Source: Psychroflexus lacisalsi
Lineage (GTDB): Bacteria; Bacteroidota; Bacteroidia; Flavobacteriales; Flavobacteriaceae
Direction: 5' to 3'
NCBI RefSeq assembly: GCF_020164495.1
Contig: NZ_JAIQYZ010000001.1
Span: 1,302,001 to 1,366,000, forward strand
Length of the DNA: 64,000 nucleotides
Shown: positions 18,773 to 27,346 of the stretch, piece by piece
How positions within the stretch are numbered: position 1 is the first letter of the stretch
How the letters are laid out: each line of letters opens with the position of its first letter
The notes under the pieces: model-generated
Seen by the model: only the letters and a program-made list of their open reading frames with translations
The model's database searches: none
Told to the model about the DNA's origin: nothing
Program-made: the position numbers and the translations under genes

Positions 18773-18846
18773 TGATCGCGACAGGATTCGAACCTGTGAC
18801 CGTCTGCTTAGAAGGCAGATGCTCTATCCAACTGAGCTACGCGACC
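18773..18846 (-). tRNA. tRNA-Arg (anticodon TCT)
   Basis: On the minus strand the 74-nt cloverleaf is complete. The acceptor stem GGTCGCG pairs with CGCGATC (one G-T wobble), followed by discriminator A. The D arm is GCTC/GAGC, the anticodon loop CTTCTAA carries TCT (reads AGA), and the T arm is ACAGG-TTCGAAT-CCTGT. The 3' CCA is not encoded. Confidence 0.96.
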
Positions 18847-18913
18847 TTTTTTGCGAGTGCAAAGATATAACTATTCTTCTTTTACACAACTAAATTCATT
18901 AAATAAATCAAAT

Positions 18914-18941
18914 AAAAAAAGCCTCAAATCAATGAGGCTTT
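18914..18941 (-). terminator. terminator of the OmpA-family gene
   Basis: The stem AAAGCCTCA/TGAGGCTTT (18918-18926 and 18933-18941) with a 6-nt loop is followed on the minus strand by TTTTTTTATT. It lies just after the stop of the OmpA-family lipoprotein gene. Confidence 0.75.
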
Positions 18942-18966
18942 AATATTTCGAAATTATGAAATCTAA

Positions 18967-19809
18967 CTATTTAGCTTTTTTCATTCCGTCTTCAATCATT
19001 CCAAAGAATTGATCAAGCTTAGGAAGAACAACTATTCTAGTTCTTCTGTTTTTAGCTTTACCAGCCGCAGTATCGTTGCTCGCTACTGGTATATATTCTC
19101 CACGTCCAGCTGCAGTCATTCTTGCTGGATCTACATTGTATTCGTCTTGTAGAATTCTAACAACTGCTGTAGCTCTCTTGGTACTTAAGTCCCAATTGTC
19201 TTCAATGTTTGTTCTTGAGATAGGGTCTGTATCAGTATGGCCTTCTACCATAAATTCAAAATCTTTTTTATCGTTTACTACAGTAGCAACTTTACCAAGA
19301 ACTCTCTTAGCTTCATTTGTTACTTTATATTGTCCACTTCCAAATAAAAGTTTATCTGAAATCGAAACAAACACAACACCTTTTTCAACATTGATTTGAA
19401 TATCCTCATCATTGATGTTTCCTAAAGCACCTTTCAAACTAGTAACCAATGCTAAAGTAACGCTGTCTTTCTTGTTGATCGCGTCACGCATAGTCTTAAT
19501 TTGAAGATCTTTTTCTTTCATACTTTCCAAAGAACGTTCTAGATTTTCAGCACCTTTTTTAGAAATTGTTACAATGTCACCTTGAGTATCAAGTAATGCG
19601 GCATTAGTATTCTGAAGGGTTTTAATCTGATTTTCGTAAGAAGCTCTTAGAGAACTTTTCTCATCTTCACAGGCTGATAATTTCATCTCAGCTGTTTTCA
19701 ATTGATCTTGAGTAGATTGGTACTTTCCTTCCATCTCTGCAAACTTCTTGTTAGAAACACAAGATGTCATCAAAAGACCTGTAATTGCAATTGCAAATAA
19801 TTTTTTCAT
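18967..19809 (-). CDS. OmpA-family peptidoglycan-binding lipoprotein
   Basis: 280 residues. Lipoprotein signal peptide with lipobox LLMTSC (Cys at about 17), a coiled-coil region about 20-130 rich in Gln/Glu/Lys, then the OmpA C-terminal domain: LFGSGQYKV, MVEGHTDTDP, DLSTKRATAVVRIL, MTAAGRGEYIPVASN, KNRRTRIVV. This domain binds the diaminopimelate peptide and anchors the outer membrane to the wall. TAAATTTG at 19840-19833 upstream looks like a -7 box. Monocistronic with its own terminator. Confidence 0.93.
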   Translation of the reverse strand: MKKLFAIAITGLLMTSCVSNKKFAEMEGKYQSTQDQLKTAEMKLSACEDEKSSLRASYENQIKTLQNTNAALLDTQGDIVTISKKGAENLERSLESMKEKDLQIKTMRDAINKKDSVTLALVTSLKGALGNINDEDIQINVEKGVVFVSISDKLLFGSGQYKVTNEAKRVLGKVATVVNDKKDFEFMVEGHTDTDPISRTNIEDNWDLSTKRATAVVRILQDEYNVDPARMTAAGRGEYIPVASNDTAAGKAKNRRTRIVVLPKLDQFFGMIEDGMKKAK

Positions 19810-19874
19810 GATTTTGATTTAATTTTATTAGGCAAATTTACTGTCTATTAGTTAATAAAAAAGCGACTTAACAA

Positions 19875-20879
19875 TTATTTTTCGTACTTATTTAATTCAC
19901 TATATTTTTTAGTTTTAATAATAAAGCTATCCCATACTATGCTTTTAACAGAGAAGTTTTGATTCCTCTTTGTCAATTGTTTCCTTTTGGTTGTCATCTC
20001 AGGAATAAATCTATAAAAACTAATATGGGCCTTAAATATAGCGAAAAAATGTAAAAACTGGCCTTTGAATATAAAACGTAATGCCGCTAATCCATCCAGG
20101 ACCATCCTGAGCAGAATAACTGGAACTGGATTTCTTTTAGAATTTTTTAAAAGTGAGCTCAAAGAATTGCGAAAGTTTAAAAAAGTCTTTTGTGGTTTAG
20201 AACTTGCCAATGTACCTCCACCTTGATGATAAACTTCGCTTTTTGAAGTGCACCAGATGGAATAGCCTTTGTTTTTTAATCTCCAGCAGAGATCGATTTC
20301 TTCTTGATGAGCAAAATAGCTTTTGTCAAATCCTTCAATCTCTCTGAAGTGATCTTTTCTTATAGCAAAACATGCCCCGCTCGCCCAAAAAATCTCGATA
20401 TCTGTATCGTATTGACCCTGGTCTTCTTCGATATGATCAAAAATCCGACCTCTGCAATATGGGTAGCCCAATGCATCTATAAATCCTCCAGCAGCTCCTG
20501 CGTAATCAAATTTTGTAGGGTCTTGAATTGATTTTATTTTTGGTTGAACAGCCGCTATACTTTCGGAAGTTTTGAATAAAGACAATATGCCAGTCAGCCA
20601 TCCTTGAGTCACTTCTACATCATTGTTCAACAGTACATAGATGTCTTCTTCTACATATTTTAAGGCTTCATTATATCCGCCTGCATAACCAAGATTTTTT
20701 GTGTTTTTGAGAATGATTATTTCTGGAAATTGTTCTGCTAGGTATTCCAAAGAGTCGTCTGTAGAGGCATTGTCTGCAATATAGATTTTTGCTTGTTCAG
20801 AATGTGTTACAACCGATGTTAAATATCTCTCCAAAAGATATTTTCCATTCCAGTTTAATATGACTATAGCTACTTCCAT
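19875..20879 (-). CDS. glycosyltransferase family 2
   Basis: 334 residues. A GT-A fold is evident: AIVILNWNGKYLLERYL at the start, IADNASTDDSLEYL, NLGYAGGYNEAL, metal-binding region LLNNDVEV, and the acceptor-side motif GFDKSYFAHQEEIDLCWRLK. The C-terminal about 70 residues contain a hydrophobic amphipathic stretch that may touch the membrane. It probably adds a sugar to a cell-surface polysaccharide; donor and acceptor are unknown. It starts 4 nt after the nuclease-fold gene, so the two are likely co-transcribed. Confidence 0.9.
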   Translation of the reverse strand: MEVAIVILNWNGKYLLERYLTSVVTHSEQAKIYIADNASTDDSLEYLAEQFPEIIILKNTKNLGYAGGYNEALKYVEEDIYVLLNNDVEVTQGWLTGILSLFKTSESIAAVQPKIKSIQDPTKFDYAGAAGGFIDALGYPYCRGRIFDHIEEDQGQYDTDIEIFWASGACFAIRKDHFREIEGFDKSYFAHQEEIDLCWRLKNKGYSIWCTSKSEVYHQGGGTLASSKPQKTFLNFRNSLSSLLKNSKRNPVPVILLRMVLDGLAALRFIFKGQFLHFFAIFKAHISFYRFIPEMTTKRKQLTKRNQNFSVKSIVWDSFIIKTKKYSELNKYEK

Positions 20880-20883
20880 ACTA

Positions 20884-21324
20884 TTAATGCGAGGGCAAAG
20901 TTTCTAAAAAAATATAAGTTTCATTTTCATAATCCATTTGGCAAAAGTAATGATTGATTCCATTGGTAATCATTAAATAATCTGCTTTTAATGCCATATT
21001 GTACCTGGCGATTTGATCGAAAGTTTGCTGTGTAATGTTTACGCTTGGCGCTTTACATTCTACAATAAGCTCAATTGTTCCATTCGAAGAAAAAGAAACT
21101 ATATCATACCGTTTTAGAATACCGTTGACTTGAATTTGACGTTCTTCATTCAGTAAATCTTTTGAATAATTCTTTTCTGAGATCAAAAAATGAACGCAAT
21201 GCTGTCTAACCCATTCTTCAGGGTTGAGGACTAAATATTTTTTACGTAAAATTGAAAATATAGCAGGCTTATTTTCTTTACTTTTGAATTTGAACGAATA
21301 CTCTGGAAAATCCAATTTTTGCAT
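20884..21324 (-). CDS. HsdR-N-like PD-(D/E)XK nuclease-fold protein, orphan
   Basis: 146 residues. The C-terminal two thirds match the N-terminal nuclease-like domain of type I restriction subunits (PF13588 type): LNPEEWVRQHCVHFLI, the catalytic-like Asp in RYDIVSF, ELIVECKAPS (the ExK pair), then FDQIARYNMALKADYLMITNG. There is no helicase, methylase or specificity subunit nearby, so it is not a restriction system. The combination with holA on the opposite strand recurs in Flavobacteriaceae as far as I recall. Role unknown; possibly DNA repair. Confidence 0.8.
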   Translation of the reverse strand: MQKLDFPEYSFKFKSKENKPAIFSILRKKYLVLNPEEWVRQHCVHFLISEKNYSKDLLNEERQIQVNGILKRYDIVSFSSNGTIELIVECKAPSVNITQQTFDQIARYNMALKADYLMITNGINHYFCQMDYENETYIFLETLPSH

Positions 21325-21365
21325 AATTCAAAGAAACAAAATTGAAACTAGTTGAAGCTTAACCT

Positions 21366-22373
21366 ATGAAGGATTTTAAATCTATACTTTCTGACCTTGA
21401 TAAGCGTAAATTTTCTCCTATCTATTTTTTAGTAGGAGAAAGGGATACTTTTTTTGTTGACCTCATCGCTGATAAAATCGAAGAAACTGTACTTACAGAA
21501 GATGAAAAAGCTTTCAACCAAAGTATTTTATACGGTAAAGATGTTACTGTAGAGGATATTGTAGGTCAAGCTAAACAATATCCAATGATGGCTGACCACC
21601 GAGTTATTATTGTAAGGGAAGCTCAATCCTTGCTAAAAAACTTAGACAGTTTGATACCTTATTTGGACCAACCACAGCAAAGTACCGTTTTGGTGTTTTG
21701 CATAAAGTACAAAAAAATGGATGGGCGATCTAAGGTCACAAAACTGCTAAAAAAAGAAGCTGTTTATTTTGAGACTAAACCACTTTACGACAATCAGGTG
21801 CCACAATGGATTTCGGAAACACTTCATGCTTCTGGATATTCAATAGCTCCTAAAGCATCGGAAATGCTTGTTGAATTTTTGGGAAACAATCTTTCTCATA
21901 TTCACAAGGAGCTCGAGAAACTTCAGCATATTCTTACAAAAGGCTCGAAAATTACACCAGAGCTTATTGAAGAGAATATTGGAATAAGCAAGGATTTCAA
22001 CAATTTTGAATTGACAAAAGCAATAGGAGTAAAAGATGAAGTAAAGGCACAACAAATCGTGGCTTACTTTGCACAAAATTCAAAAAACCACCCTATAGTG
22101 CTTACTACGGCTCAACTCAACTCTTTTTTTAATAAACTTTTACGCTATCATGCTTTAAAAGATAAATCTCAAAACGCAGCAGGAAGAGCGCTGGGAGTGA
22201 ATCCTTTTTTTGTAAAAGACTTTAGTTTTGCTGCTCAAAAATATTCAATGAAAAAAGCAAGTAACGCTATTGCGCTTATTCGTGAAGTTGATATGAAAAG
22301 TAAAGGAGTAAAAGCTTCGCAGATTTCTAATGGCGATTTATTAAAAGAATTACTCGTAAAGTTGATGCGCTAG
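21366..22373 (+). CDS. holA: DNA polymerase III subunit delta
   Basis: 335 residues, the usual length. Clamp-loader delta features: FSPIYFLVGERDTFFVDLI near the N-terminus (no functional Walker A, as expected for delta), QYPMMADHRVIIVREAQ, the linker VPQWISETLHASGYSI, and the C-terminal helical domain (LTTAQLNSFFNKLLRYHAL). It opens the sliding clamp. Divergent from the nuclease-fold gene; its stop codon overlaps the stop of the small gene on the other strand. Confidence 0.93.
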   Translation: MKDFKSILSDLDKRKFSPIYFLVGERDTFFVDLIADKIEETVLTEDEKAFNQSILYGKDVTVEDIVGQAKQYPMMADHRVIIVREAQSLLKNLDSLIPYLDQPQQSTVLVFCIKYKKMDGRSKVTKLLKKEAVYFETKPLYDNQVPQWISETLHASGYSIAPKASEMLVEFLGNNLSHIHKELEKLQHILTKGSKITPELIEENIGISKDFNNFELTKAIGVKDEVKAQQIVAYFAQNSKNHPIVLTTAQLNSFFNKLLRYHALKDKSQNAAGRALGVNPFFVKDFSFAAQKYSMKKASNAIALIREVDMKSKGVKASQISNGDLLKELLVKLMR

Positions 22374-22546
22374 TTTTCTTTCGCTCTCAATTCATCAATT
22401 TTTTTGCTGATATCGTCTGCCTCTTTAAGTTTAGCATCAGACTTTTGGCGATTGCTTTTAGATAAATCAAAAGCTTCTTTCTGAAGTTTTTTATACATAT
22501 CCTGAAGCTTTTCTAGTTCTGTTTTCTTTTTGAATAATCCAAACAT
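22370..22546 (-). CDS. Lacal_2735 family small protein
   Basis: 58 residues: starts MFGLFKKKTELEKLQDMYKK and ends ISKKIDELRAKEN. It is highly charged and helical, with a coiled-coil pattern; this signature belongs to the Lacal_2735 family of small Bacteroidetes proteins of unknown function. Its TAG stop (complement of 22370-22372) overlaps the holA TAG (22371-22373) in the palindrome CTAG, so the two convergent genes share bases. Confidence 0.88.
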   Translation of the reverse strand: MFGLFKKKTELEKLQDMYKKLQKEAFDLSKSNRQKSDAKLKEADDISKKIDELRAKEN

Positions 22547-22633
22547 AATTTTTTATTTACAATATCCTATTTCAGAATCGATTTCATCTCTACACGGAAG
22601 TTAAATTAACTAAAGATTATTGACGAATGAAGT

Positions 22634-24502
22634 TTAACGGATTAAAGAAATATTTCCGCTGTAAATTTCATCATTAATCTTAATGCGATACCAATAGTCA
22701 TCTGAAGGCAAGTTTCTCCCATTGTAAGTTCCATTCCATTGGAAAGGCGCTTCATTACTTTGGATTAATACTTTTCCAAATCTATCAAAAATGATAACTT
22801 CAAATTCATCGAAATTGGTATCGCCACCGATCTGAAAGACATCATTAATGTTATCTCCATTGGGGGTTAAAAATTTGGGAATTAAAATGTATACAAAGTC
22901 TTCCGTAACTATCTTACAGCCATTATTTTCTCTTACATAAATCGTGTATAATCCACCCGATAAATCCCTGAAAACAGGTTCATCCTGAAAGTTGATTCCA
23001 TCTATGGAATAGCTGAAGTCTCCTTCTGTAGATAATTCAATAATTAACGAATCATCGATTTGAGAGATATTTGAAATTACAGGATTGACAAAATTTTCAA
23101 CAAAATAAGTTTTGGAAACCGTACAACCATCTTCAGTAATCAATTGAAGATTATAAGCTCCAGCACTGTCTACAGTTATAGAATTACCAGTTTCTCCATT
23201 ACTCCATAGGTATTGCACATCAGGAAAATTCTCACTCAAAGTCACACTTTCATTTTCACAAACCCTAAGAGTTTCATCATTAAGATTTGGAGTATCAAAA
23301 TCAGTATATTGGATAGCTACACGATTTGGATTTGTGCAATTTCCCTCAGTAGTTGTTGCTTCTGCAAAAAAAGTACCATTGCTTTCTGGACTATAGATAA
23401 AACTGTTCTGTTCGAGAAGGACTCCTCCTGTAGGGCTATCGTACCAATTCACTTTTATATTTGGATTGCTTTGTACCGCAATACTTGTTATTTCCTCACC
23501 GCAGCTTGTCACATCTCCAAGACTCACAGGGTTAATAAACTCGATCAAATTAACTTCAAAGACAGAAGAAATACTATTGCAAGTAATGCTACTTACATTA
23601 GCAACATCTTCAGCAACAAGTGTTCTATAAAATTGATTGGTACTTACTTCAGGAATTATTAATTCGTCTGTAGTTTCCCCTGGAATATTGGACCAGTTTT
23701 CACCATCCTGACTATTTTGCCATTGGTAATTCGGAGTTTTATAAATATTGATTTCAGTACTAGCTTTTAAAACTAAATCGGTCAAGGATTCATCTTCGCA
23801 AAACTGAAGGTTGTTTACTCCGCTTTCATTTACGATTTCGGTTAAGTCACCACAAGACTTGAATATGATGTCATCTATTGCTAAATCATTTCCACAGCCA
23901 CCTACGCCATTATTCAACATTTTTAAAATCACGGAGTCTTGTCCAGGTAATGTTGTAAAGGTCAATGCAAATGGTCTCCAAATTGGAGAACTTGTTCCAA
24001 AAATATCACCAGTATCTCCTTCAGCAAGAAGTTCAGTATCTGTTTCATCCCAGATTTGAAATCTCACATTGACCGGAATTTCATTAGAGGTGCAAGCGTT
24101 TGAAGCTGAGTCGTAGACATTCATCAGAAATGCAGAAAATTCGTAAGAGTTATTAATGCACAGTCCTCCTATAGGAATTTGATAAAATAAACCTGAATCA
24201 AACGCTGCATTTATAATCAAAGCTTTCCCATTTGGGTTTCCAGTGTGGTCTGTTGCATTGTGAAAACTCCCAAGTTGCATCAAGTTAGAAGAAACCGTGT
24301 ATTGACCATCCAATGGAGCCTGATTTACGAATTCATAGGATGTAATATCGACCGGTAATGGCGGACCAATTGTAGTTCCTTGACCAAAATCTTCTTCAAA
24401 AATGGGATCGCCGCTATTCCCTTGACAAAACCCGAGTTGAGCTTGCGTTGTTGTATGAACACCGAAACCAAAAATTAAAAAAAGCAGCAGCGTTTTGTTC
24501 AA
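22634..24502 (-). CDS. T9SS type B cargo protein with gliding-motility-type C-terminal domain
   Basis: 622 residues. Signal peptide from a TTG start (NKTLLLFLIFGFGVHTTTQAQ). The N-terminal region (about 30-210) is a jelly-roll-like surface domain, followed by several Ig-like repeats (NYQWQNSQDGENWSNI; VQYLWSNGETGNSITVD). The C-terminal about 85 residues are a gliding-motility-associated sorting domain: PKFLTPNGDNINDVF, FDRFGKVLIQS, WNGTYNGRNLPSDDYWYRI. It is exported through the Sec and type IX systems and probably displayed on the surface as an adhesin-like protein. Confidence 0.92.
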   Translation of the reverse strand: MNKTLLLFLIFGFGVHTTTQAQLGFCQGNSGDPIFEEDFGQGTTIGPPLPVDITSYEFVNQAPLDGQYTVSSNLMQLGSFHNATDHTGNPNGKALIINAAFDSGLFYQIPIGGLCINNSYEFSAFLMNVYDSASNACTSNEIPVNVRFQIWDETDTELLAEGDTGDIFGTSSPIWRPFALTFTTLPGQDSVILKMLNNGVGGCGNDLAIDDIIFKSCGDLTEIVNESGVNNLQFCEDESLTDLVLKASTEINIYKTPNYQWQNSQDGENWSNIPGETTDELIIPEVSTNQFYRTLVAEDVANVSSITCNSISSVFEVNLIEFINPVSLGDVTSCGEEITSIAVQSNPNIKVNWYDSPTGGVLLEQNSFIYSPESNGTFFAEATTTEGNCTNPNRVAIQYTDFDTPNLNDETLRVCENESVTLSENFPDVQYLWSNGETGNSITVDSAGAYNLQLITEDGCTVSKTYFVENFVNPVISNISQIDDSLIIELSTEGDFSYSIDGINFQDEPVFRDLSGGLYTIYVRENNGCKIVTEDFVYILIPKFLTPNGDNINDVFQIGGDTNFDEFEVIIFDRFGKVLIQSNEAPFQWNGTYNGRNLPSDDYWYRIKINDEIYSGNISLIR

Positions 24503-24536
24503 AATAAAATTTTAAATAAGGAATCATTGTCACTGT

Positions 24537-25361
24537 TTATCCCATAATGTTATAGCCACCGTCTACATGTCTTATTTCTCCTGTGGTTCTACCGTTAGGT
24601 CTCAATAAATTGAGTACTTCATAGGCTAAGTCTTCAGGCAATGCATTGCCGAGCGGGCTTTTTTGATGAGCAAATTCCACGTCTTTTTCGTTCAAAGTTG
24701 CATTACCCGCTTTACTTCCCATATAAGGAGAGAACCGAATGCAATTGACTCTAGTACCGTTTTTTCGCCCCATTTCATCTGCAAGTTCAACGGTAATTCG
24801 CTCTAAAGCAGCCTTTGCGATACTTATGTTTCTGTAAGGATGAAAAGTCACTTTTGAAGCAGCTATATAACTTAGGGAGCAAATGGACGCATCAGCATTC
24901 AAAAGATTATTTTTAAATAAATGACTGGTAAGACTAATTAATGAAAAAGCAGATACTTCCATAGTGTCGCAAAATTCTTTAAAGGTTACATCCAATAAAG
25001 GTTTTACAACTTTATTTCTGATGGTCTTGTCCATTGCAATGGCATGAAGAAAACCATCAATCTTAATTTTTTTCGCTTTCAATTGGTTGCAGAAGTCTTC
25101 AATACTTGCATCTAATGATACGTCTAGAATTTCTGTCGGTGTATCTTTCCCTAGCTCTTTATGGACACTTTCCTGAAAGTCCTTAAAATTTTGATCTAAA
25201 AATGCTTTAGCCTTTTCAGATAAATTTTCATGAAATTTGCTAACTCCAAGACCAGTGCAAATGACTTGTCCACCGTTTTCTTTAATCTTTTTGGCCACAT
25301 ACATGGCCAATGAGTGCTCATCTGCAATTCCTGTGATGAGATATGTTTTACCTTTAAGCAT
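24537..25361 (-). CDS. enoyl-ACP reductase FabI-like SDR protein
   Basis: 274 residues. A FabI-type short-chain dehydrogenase: nucleotide motif GIADEHSLAMYVAKKI near the N-terminus (variant of GxxxxxSIA), AIAMD at the cofactor loop, and the catalytic Tyr-x6-Lys in PYRNISIAKAALE. The C-terminal part (RFSPYMGSKAGNATLN; HVDGGYNIMG) is rather unlike the housekeeping FabI loop (normally around ASGI). It would reduce the last double bond in fatty-acid elongation. It follows the fabH-like gene by 17 nt; together they look like an accessory fatty-acid or specialised acyl-chain pair. Confidence 0.8.
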   Translation of the reverse strand: MLKGKTYLITGIADEHSLAMYVAKKIKENGGQVICTGLGVSKFHENLSEKAKAFLDQNFKDFQESVHKELGKDTPTEILDVSLDASIEDFCNQLKAKKIKIDGFLHAIAMDKTIRNKVVKPLLDVTFKEFCDTMEVSAFSLISLTSHLFKNNLLNADASICSLSYIAASKVTFHPYRNISIAKAALERITVELADEMGRKNGTRVNCIRFSPYMGSKAGNATLNEKDVEFAHQKSPLGNALPEDLAYEVLNLLRPNGRTTGEIRHVDGGYNIMG

Positions 25362-25378
25362 ATGTTATTAGTTTTAAA

Positions 25379-26350
25379 TTACCATTTGTAGAGTGCAGTA
25401 CCCCAAGTCCATCCTGCTCCAACTGCTGCAAAAAGCAATAGATCGTCTTTTTTAAATTTGTTTGCTTTATGAACTTCGTCCAACACCAAAGGAATAGTTG
25501 CACCCGAAGTATTGGCATAACGATCCATATTGGTCATGACTTTTTCAAAAGGCATATTGATTTGTTTGGCAATGGATTTTAAAATACCAATGCTAGGTTG
25601 GTGTGGAATCAAAAAGCTGACATCGTCTATAGATGTTTTAGTTTTATGAAGAAGTTCGTGAATTGACTCAGGAACAACCTTAGTTGCTGTATCAAAAACT
25701 TCCTTTCCATTCATTTGGAAATAATGCATCTTTTTTTCCAGAGTTTCTTTGGAAGCAGGAGTTTCAGAACCTCCACCGGGAATGGTGAAATGTTCTTTTC
25801 CGCGACCATCAGAATGCAGATTAAATTCTATAAATCCTTTGTCTTCTTCAGTTTCACTTAAAATCAATGCTCCAGCGCCATCTCCAAAAAATACTGAATC
25901 TCTTCGTTCCCAGTCTATGATGTTGGAAAATGTATCGGCACCGATGACTAAAACATTATTATACACTCCGTTTTTTACAAATTGGTATCCAACAGAAATG
26001 GTAAACAATGCTCCGGAACAAACAGCCGCCACATCAAAAGCAACAGCGTTGAAGGCTTTCATTTTTTCTTGAACAAAACATGCACAGGAAGGAGCTTGCC
26101 GATCTGGAGTCGTGGTGGCCACGATGATAAGATCGATATCTTCGACCTTTAAATTTGCGTTTTCTACGGCATCCAATCCAGCTTTGTAGGCTAGATCACT
26201 TGTTGCTTCATCTTCGGCGATACGTCGCTCTTTGATTCCAAGTTTGTTATAAATCCATTCGTCAGAAGAACCAACTTTTTCAAAAAAAGAGTTCGGTACT
26301 ATTTTAGGTGGTACATAAGCTCCAGTTCCGCTTATAAAAACATTAGGCAT
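25379..26350 (-). CDS. 3-oxoacyl-ACP synthase III (FabH-like)
   Basis: 323 residues. The catalytic triad of a KAS III thiolase-fold enzyme is visible: Cys in DVAAVCSGALF, His in LIPHQPSIGI, and Asn in DRYANTSGATIPL. The Gly-rich C-terminus FAAVGAGWTWGTALY is normal. FabH condenses acetyl-CoA with malonyl-ACP to start fatty-acid synthesis. It is not next to plsX or rpmF, where the housekeeping fabH usually lies; its only partner here is the fabI-like gene 17 nt downstream. Confidence 0.9.
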   Translation of the reverse strand: MPNVFISGTGAYVPPKIVPNSFFEKVGSSDEWIYNKLGIKERRIAEDEATSDLAYKAGLDAVENANLKVEDIDLIIVATTTPDRQAPSCACFVQEKMKAFNAVAFDVAAVCSGALFTISVGYQFVKNGVYNNVLVIGADTFSNIIDWERRDSVFFGDGAGALILSETEEDKGFIEFNLHSDGRGKEHFTIPGGGSETPASKETLEKKMHYFQMNGKEVFDTATKVVPESIHELLHKTKTSIDDVSFLIPHQPSIGILKSIAKQINMPFEKVMTNMDRYANTSGATIPLVLDEVHKANKFKKDDLLLFAAVGAGWTWGTALYKW

Positions 26351-26455
26351 ACAATGGTTTTTGAATGTTGAATGGGGAAATTTAAGTTTTTAAATGAATT
26401 TTAAGAATGAATCGCTTGCAAGTCTTTGAATTTTAACATTTATCCTGATTAAATT

Positions 26456-27346
26456 TTAGGATTGAAATAAGTCAGAGGATAAGTAACGGTCACCTCTGTC
26501 ACAGATTATGCTAACCACAACGCCGTGGTCTAACTCTTCACAAAGTTTAACGGCGGCGGCGGTCGCACCACCTGAGCTCATTCCAGAAAATATTCCTTCT
26601 TTTTCAGCTAAGTATCTAGCCATCTTTGTGGCTTCTTCTTGATTTACTTCATAAATATGATCGACTCGATTTGGGTCATAAATTTTAGGCAAATATTCTT
26701 CTGGCCATTTGCGAATTCCTGGAATTTTAGTTCCTTCAGCTGGATGAACACCTATAAGTTGAATATCTTTATTTTTCTCTTTCAGAAACCTGGAAGTTCC
26801 CATGATAGTGCCGGTCGTTCCCATTGAAGAAACGAAATGTGTCACTTTATGATCTGTATCTCTCCAAACTTCCGGACCTGTAGTTTTATAATGTGCTTTC
26901 CAGTTATCTTCATTTGCAAATTGATTGAACATATAATAATTGCCAGTTTTCATCTTTTCCTCAGCATAATCTCTGGAGTACATAATTCCTTTTTCACCTT
27001 CAGTTAAAGTGACTTTTGCACCATAAGCTCTCATGGTCTGAACACGTTCTAAAGTAGCATTATCAGGCATCACAAGTTCTATATCTAGCCCAAAAATTCC
27101 TGCAACCATCGCTAGTGCAATGCCTGTATTTCCGCTTGTAGGTTCAATAAGCTTTGTGTTTTGGTTAATATCTCCACGTTCAAGAGCTGATTTTATCATA
27201 TTGTAAGCTGCCCTGTCTTTTACACTTCCACCTGGATTTTGACCTTCAAGCTTGAGGTAAAGCTTCACATTTGGATTTTTCACTAAAGTTTTTGACTCTA
27301 CTATGGGTGTATTTCCTATAAGGTCTAATATGCTTTTACTCATCAT
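26456..27346 (-). CDS. cysM: cysteine synthase, CysM-type
   Basis: 296 residues, PLP-dependent. PLP-Lys in GGSVKDRAAYNM; substrate loop PTSGNTGIALAM; PLP phosphate loop SSMGTTGTIMG; late SSGGATAAAVK. It makes cysteine from O-acetylserine and sulfide. Its start overlaps the end of the serine acetyltransferase gene (ATGATGA, 27343-27346), so the two steps of cysteine synthesis are translationally coupled. Confidence 0.93.
   Translation of the reverse strand: MMSKSILDLIGNTPIVESKTLVKNPNVKLYLKLEGQNPGGSVKDRAAYNMIKSALERGDINQNTKLIEPTSGNTGIALAMVAGIFGLDIELVMPDNATLERVQTMRAYGAKVTLTEGEKGIMYSRDYAEEKMKTGNYYMFNQFANEDNWKAHYKTTGPEVWRDTDHKVTHFVSSMGTTGTIMGTSRFLKEKNKDIQLIGVHPAEGTKIPGIRKWPEEYLPKIYDPNRVDHIYEVNQEEATKMARYLAEKEGIFSGMSSGGATAAAVKLCEELDHGVVVSIICDRGDRYLSSDLFQS

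Noticed and set aside
20884-21324. Restriction-modification system
   Set aside because: Only a nuclease-fold domain is present; there is no methyltransferase, helicase or specificity gene nearby.
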